Source of the DNA: Cellulomonas sp. NTE-D12
Lineage (GTDB): Bacteria; Actinomycetota; Actinomycetes; Actinomycetales; Cellulomonadaceae
Direction: 5' to 3'
NCBI RefSeq assembly: GCF_027923705.1
Contig: NZ_AP026442.1
Span: 2,294,001 to 2,358,000 of the forward strand
DNA: 64,000 nt
Below the pieces are notes generated by a model. The model had not been told where the DNA came from, ran no database searches, and worked only from the letters and a program-made list of their open reading frames with translations. Every line of letters starts with the position of its first letter. Positions within the stretch are counted from its first letter, which is position 1. Made by a program: the position numbers and the translations under genes. Of this stretch, positions 61,378 to 64,000 are shown in pieces.

Positions 61378-62045
61378 CAGCTCGCGCGCTGCGACGGCAG
61401 CGTGCCGAGGGTCTGGTGCGGCCGGTGGGCGCCCGTCGCGTGGTGGGCATCGCCGTGGTGGGCATCGCCGTGGTGGGCATCGCCGTGGTGGGCATCGCTG
61501 TGGCCCGCGGCGTAGTGCACGTAGTCGACGTAGGCCGCGACCGCGGCCCGTGCCGCCGGCAGGTCGCCGTTGTCGTGGTCCTTCAGCGCGCTCGCGGCGG
61601 CGAACCGCTCCACGACGCCCTGCCAGCGATCGGCATCGACCAGACCGTGCAACGGGACGAGCGAGCCGGTCTCGAGCGCCCGGTCGGCGGCCGTCACGGC
61701 GGGTGGCTGAGGGGTCCCGGACGGCTTGATGCCGTCGAAGCCCGCGCCCTCCCCCGCACGGTGCAGGCGCACCAGCGTCTCGAGGAAGCGCCGGTCGGCC
61801 CCGACCCGCTCGGGACCCAGGCCTGCGGCCACGGCGGCGAACGCCGTCCGCACCTCGTCCTCGTCGGCCGCGTGCACCCACGCCAGCGCGTGGTTGACGT
61901 CGCCGCTGATCAGCGCACGTCGGCCGGCCTTCACCACCGGGCCGTCCTCGGTGTCGCAGTGCGCGCTGGCCGGTCGCACGACGAGCCGCGCCGCTGCCCG
62001 CATGCCGCGTGCGATCGTCCGGGTGAGGGTCCTCTGGGGGGTCAT
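61377..62045 (-). CDS. pro-protein with NiSOD-like His-Cys-Asp hook and His-rich tail (DUF6448-like)
   Basis: A 222-residue protein. Residues 1-28 are an Arg-rich leader without a hydrophobic core, ending PASA. Next comes HCDTEDGPVV (29-38). If cleaved before His29, the N-terminus would be H1-C2-D3 with G7, as in the nickel hook HCDLPCG of NiSOD, except that Cys6 is Asp. The body (ETLVRLHRAGEGAGFDGIKP, VDYVHYAAGH) resembles DUF6448 proteins, recalled not searched, which normally have export signals. Residues 182-210 contain 11 His, including four HH pairs. ATG follows AAGGAG at 6 bases. The gene is coupled to an S26 peptidase. Function unknown; a metal or redox role is inferred. Confidence 0.82.
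   Translation of the reverse strand: MTPQRTLTRTIARGMRAAARLVVRPASAHCDTEDGPVVKAGRRALISGDVNHALAWVHAADEDEVRTAFAAVAAGLGPERVGADRRFLETLVRLHRAGEGAGFDGIKPSGTPQPPAVTAADRALETGSLVPLHGLVDADRWQGVVERFAAASALKDHDNGDLPAARAAVAAYVDYVHYAAGHSDAHHGDAHHGDAHHGDAHHATGAHRPHQTLGTLPSQRAS
61441..61500. repeat. four 15-bp tandem repeats encoding Asp-Ala-His-His-Gly
   Basis: TGGTGGGCATCGCCG occurs four times head to tail, the last with one T change. Read on the minus strand it yields repeated DAHHG units in the His-rich tail. The near-identical copies indicate recent slippage. Confidence 0.9.
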
Positions 62046-62073
62046 CGTCCGCTCCTTCGTCGTCGGTGAGGCG

Positions 62074-62079
62074 ACGGTA
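62074..62079 (-). promoter_or_regulatory. -10 element of the His-Cys-Asp/peptidase operon
   Basis: TACCGT on the minus strand. The expected start near 62067 leaves a 22-base leader with AAGGAG and puts the upstream palindrome at about -41.5. Confidence 0.55.
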
Positions 62080-62100
62080 CGAAGGCCGCGGACGGCCCGC

Positions 62101-62116
62101 CTTGACGCAGGTCAAG
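62101..62116. promoter_or_regulatory. Crp/FNR-type operator
   Basis: CTTGAC-GCAG-GTCAAG is a perfect 6+6 palindrome with a 4-base centre, the layout of FNR boxes (TTGAT-N4-ATCAA), with C/G at the inner position as in several Crp/Fnr relatives. It lies between the stop of a Crp/Fnr gene and the target gene, centred about 41 bases before the predicted start site (class II position). Confidence 0.7.
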
Positions 62117-62127
62117 CACCCACCTGG

Positions 62128-62832
62128 TCAGGACGTCGCGCGCCGGTCCAGCGCGGCGGGATCGAGGATCGCGACGTCGCGCCCGGGGAGCACCTCGATC
62201 AGCCCGTCCCGCTCCAGGGCCCGCAACCGACGGCTGAGCGTCTCCGGCGTGGTGCCCAGGTACGCGGCGACCTGGTTCTTGGGCAGCGGCAGGTGGACCG
62301 TGGCGCGTCCACCGTCCCAGGTGCTGGGGGCGTCGAGCAGGTACGCGGCCACCCGGGTCCCGACGTCGGCGGACGCGAGCGCCGCGAGCATGCGCTCCGC
62401 GGAGGTCAGCTTGGCCGCGACGGCGCGCAGCATCCCCACACCGATGTCGGGCATGCGCGCGAGCAGGCGCGCCAGCTCGGCGTGCTCCAGCGTGCACAGC
62501 CGGGACGGCTCGACGGCGGTGGCGTCCTCCTCGGCCGGTGCGCCGGTCAGGAACGCCGCCTCGCCCGAGACGTCGCCGGGCCCCAGCACCCGCAGGATCG
62601 TGCGGTGCCCGCTCGCGCTGGTGCGGGACACGGCGACCCGGCCCTCGTGGACGACGAGCAGCCGCGACGACCGCTCCCCCGCGCGCACCACGACGTCACC
62701 GGCCTCGACCGAGACGGGACGCACGTGCCGGGCTACCTCCGCCTGCTGCTCCCGCGAGAGACCCGCGAACACGGGCACCCGCGCGACGCACGGGTCCGGC
62801 GACGCCGTGGTGGACGATCGGGACGCAGGCAC
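62128..62832 (-). CDS. Crp/Fnr family transcriptional regulator
   Basis: A 234-residue regulator. Residues about 20-140 are a cyclic-nucleotide-binding-type sensor domain (FAGLSREQQAEVARHV, GPGDVSGEAAFLTGA). The C-terminal winged helix has KNQVAAYLGTTPETLSRRLR near 185-204. A single Cys15 in DPCVARVPVF precedes the sensor; the FNR four-Cys cluster is absent. The effector is unknown. GTG 62832 is supported by GACGAT ending 6 bases upstream. The downstream operon has a matching operator. Confidence 0.9.
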   Translation of the reverse strand: MPASRSSTTASPDPCVARVPVFAGLSREQQAEVARHVRPVSVEAGDVVVRAGERSSRLLVVHEGRVAVSRTSASGHRTILRVLGPGDVSGEAAFLTGAPAEEDATAVEPSRLCTLEHAELARLLARMPDIGVGMLRAVAAKLTSAERMLAALASADVGTRVAAYLLDAPSTWDGGRATVHLPLPKNQVAAYLGTTPETLSRRLRALERDGLIEVLPGRDVAILDPAALDRRATS

Positions 62833-62862
62833 GTCGGCATCGTCGCACCGGTCCGGGCGACC

Positions 62863-62888
62863 GTGACCGGCACCCGGAGGCCGGTCAC
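62863..62888. repeat. 8-bp inverted repeat at the end of the desaturase gene
   Basis: GTGACCGG (62863-62870) and CCGGTCAC (62881-62888) flank a 10-base loop, overlapping the desaturase stop codon and lying 30 bases before the crp-like gene. It may be a terminator stem or an operator. Confidence 0.45.
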
Positions 62889-64000
62889 CGCTGCGCGGCT
62901 CGCGGACGGTCGACGCCGAGGTCGTCGAGCAGCCGTTCGGCGGCCAGCCGGCCGGACACGAGCGCGGTCGGCACACCGGTGCCCGGGTGGGTGCTGGCGC
63001 CCGCGAAGTAGAGGTTGCGGTAGCGCGCGTGCCGGTTGTGCGGTCGCAGGTAGGCCAGCTGCGGCAGCGTGTGCGCCAGCCCGTGCGTCGCGCCCCAGGC
63101 GAGGTTGTGGTGCGCCTGCCAGGTCAGCGGCGTCGCGGTCGCCTCGACGGTCACGTGCGCGTCGAGGTCGTCGATGCCGACCTGGGACAGCCGCCGCAGC
63201 ACGGCGGAGCGGGCCCTGACCAGCTCACCGGCCCACAGCTCGCGCTCCCGCTCCCGGCGGTCCGGGTCGGTGCCGTCGTAGGTCAGGTGTCCCGACGGCA
63301 CCACGGCGACGAGGGTCTCACCGCCGGGCGGCGCCGCCGTCGGGTCCACCGAAGCGGGGGCGTGCACGTACACGCTGGGGTCGTCCGGCAGGGGCTCGTT
63401 GCGGTCGATGCTGTCGAAGTTCTCGCGGTAGCGGTCGCCGAGGAAGAGGGTGTGCGGCCGCAGCTGCGGGTACCGGCGGTCCAGCCCCCAGTAGAAGCTG
63501 ATCGTCGACCCGGAGAACGTCTTGCGGGCCAGCCGCGCCGCCGGTGCGGGGTCCGGCAGCAGAGCGCGGTAGACGTAGGGCAGGTCGGCGTTGGCGACGA
63601 CGACGTCGGCCGGCAGCACGCCGTCGTCGTGGATCCGGACCCCGGTCGCCCGGCCGCCCTCGACCTCGATGCGCCGCACCGGCTCGTCGTACCGGAACCG
63701 CACGCCCGCCTCGTCCGCGAGCGCCGCGAGCACCTCGACGATCCGGTACATCCCGCCGGTCGGGTACCAGACTCCGTGCGCGAGCTCGCTGTGCGGCGTC
63801 AGGGAGAACGTCGACGGCGCGCTGAACGGGCTCAGCCCCATGTACACGTCCTGGCACGTGAACGCCGCCTTGAGCTGCGGCGAGGCGAAGAACCGGGCCA
63901 TGTGGCGGTAGTGCGGCACCAGCGCGTGGACCCGCAGCGCGAGGGCCAGGCTGCGGGGGTTGACGAAGTCCACGGCCCGGCGGAAGTCGCGCTCGACCAG
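62885..64000 (-). CDS. crtI: phytoene desaturase-type (CrtI) oxidoreductase, partial
   Basis: The C-terminal 371 residues of a CrtI-family FAD enzyme of carotenoid synthesis; the N-terminus is beyond the window. Recognisable segments are FTCQDVYMGLSPFSAPSTFS, YPTGGMYRIVEVLAALA, TWQAHHNLAWGATHGL and the C-terminal FAD-binding NLYFAGASTHPGTGVPTALV. It could be phytoene desaturase or a related carotenoid desaturase/ketolase-like member. Further crt genes would be expected beyond position 64000. Confidence 0.9.
   Translation of the reverse strand: MVERDFRRAVDFVNPRSLALALRVHALVPHYRHMARFFASPQLKAAFTCQDVYMGLSPFSAPSTFSLTPHSELAHGVWYPTGGMYRIVEVLAALADEAGVRFRYDEPVRRIEVEGGRATGVRIHDDGVLPADVVVANADLPYVYRALLPDPAPAARLARKTFSGSTISFYWGLDRRYPQLRPHTLFLGDRYRENFDSIDRNEPLPDDPSVYVHAPASVDPTAAPPGGETLVAVVPSGHLTYDGTDPDRRERERELWAGELVRARSAVLRRLSQVGIDDLDAHVTVEATATPLTWQAHHNLAWGATHGLAHTLPQLAYLRPHNRHARYRNLYFAGASTHPGTGVPTALVSGRLAAERLLDDLGVDRPRAAQR

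Noticed and set aside
61441..61500. CRISPR or intergenic repeat array
   Set aside because: Units are 15 bp without spacers and lie in frame inside a coding region.
61377..62045. Calling the His-Cys-Asp protein a canonical nickel superoxide dismutase
   Set aside because: The second Cys ligand and the NiSOD body are absent; the rest resembles DUF6448-type proteins instead.

Overview
The window is a very GC-rich, gene-dense chromosomal segment. The gene order runs rbfA-infB-ylxR-nusA-rimP-proS, ispG-rseP-dxr, rlmN-cdsA-frr-pyrH-tsf-rpsB, whiG/fliA-xerC-dprA-comM-yraN-DUF2469-rnhB-lepB-rplS-trmD-rimM-khpA-rpsP-ffh-glnD-glnK-amt-ftsY-smc. This is the classic actinobacterial core block. Ni-hook and TipA-type genes, an actinobacterial ileS T-box, many GTG starts and many apparently leaderless mRNAs fit an actinomycete. 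Cellulomonas or a relative in the Micrococcales is my best guess, by inference only. No rRNA, tRNA, CRISPR, IS element or prophage was seen.

Layout. 1-9542: translation initiation and transcription genes, a DUF4439 lipoprotein, proS and an Fpg-type glycosylase. 9609-18401: a GNAT protein, three isoprenoid/regulated-proteolysis genes (dxr, rseP, ispG) split by an opposite-strand FAD oxidoreductase, then a DivIVA-like protein, rlmN and cdsA. 18401-23784: frr, pyrH, tsf, rpsB, an M23 protein and a flagellar/WhiG sigma factor. 23805-30761: recombination and competence-like genes, RNase HII, signal peptidase I and L19. 31028-41191: trmD/rimM/khpA/rpsP, an amidohydrolase, ffh, the nitrogen-sensing operon amt-glnK-glnD, and ftsY. 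41323-45834: smc abutting ndk and DUF4233, a probable synteny breakpoint. 45919-49900: a PTS-dependent dihydroxyacetone kinase operon (dhaK-dhaL-dhaM) lodged between DUF4233 and folC. 49897-53460: ileS with a T-box leader. 53469-60908: a chemoreceptor, HAD phosphatase, phosphoribosyltransferase, DUF1206 membrane protein, two PAP2 phosphatases, a lipoprotein and a TipA-like MerR regulator.

The most interesting locus is 60970-62832. A Crp/Fnr-type regulator gene is followed by a perfect FNR-like palindrome about 41 bp upstream of a predicted start site. Next comes a small pro-protein whose putative mature N-terminus would read His-Cys-Asp, with Gly at position 7, as in nickel superoxide dismutase, and which ends in a His-rich tandem repeat. 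An overlapping S26 peptidase gene of the nickel-SOD-maturase type follows. I propose this as a candidate metal-hook protein with its own maturase and redox-responsive switch. It is not a canonical NiSOD. A phytoene-desaturase-type gene closes the window.

Many lone or operon-first genes carry a -10-like NANNNT hexamer exactly 6 or 7 bases before the start codon. I use this as evidence for leaderless transcripts and for several start choices.
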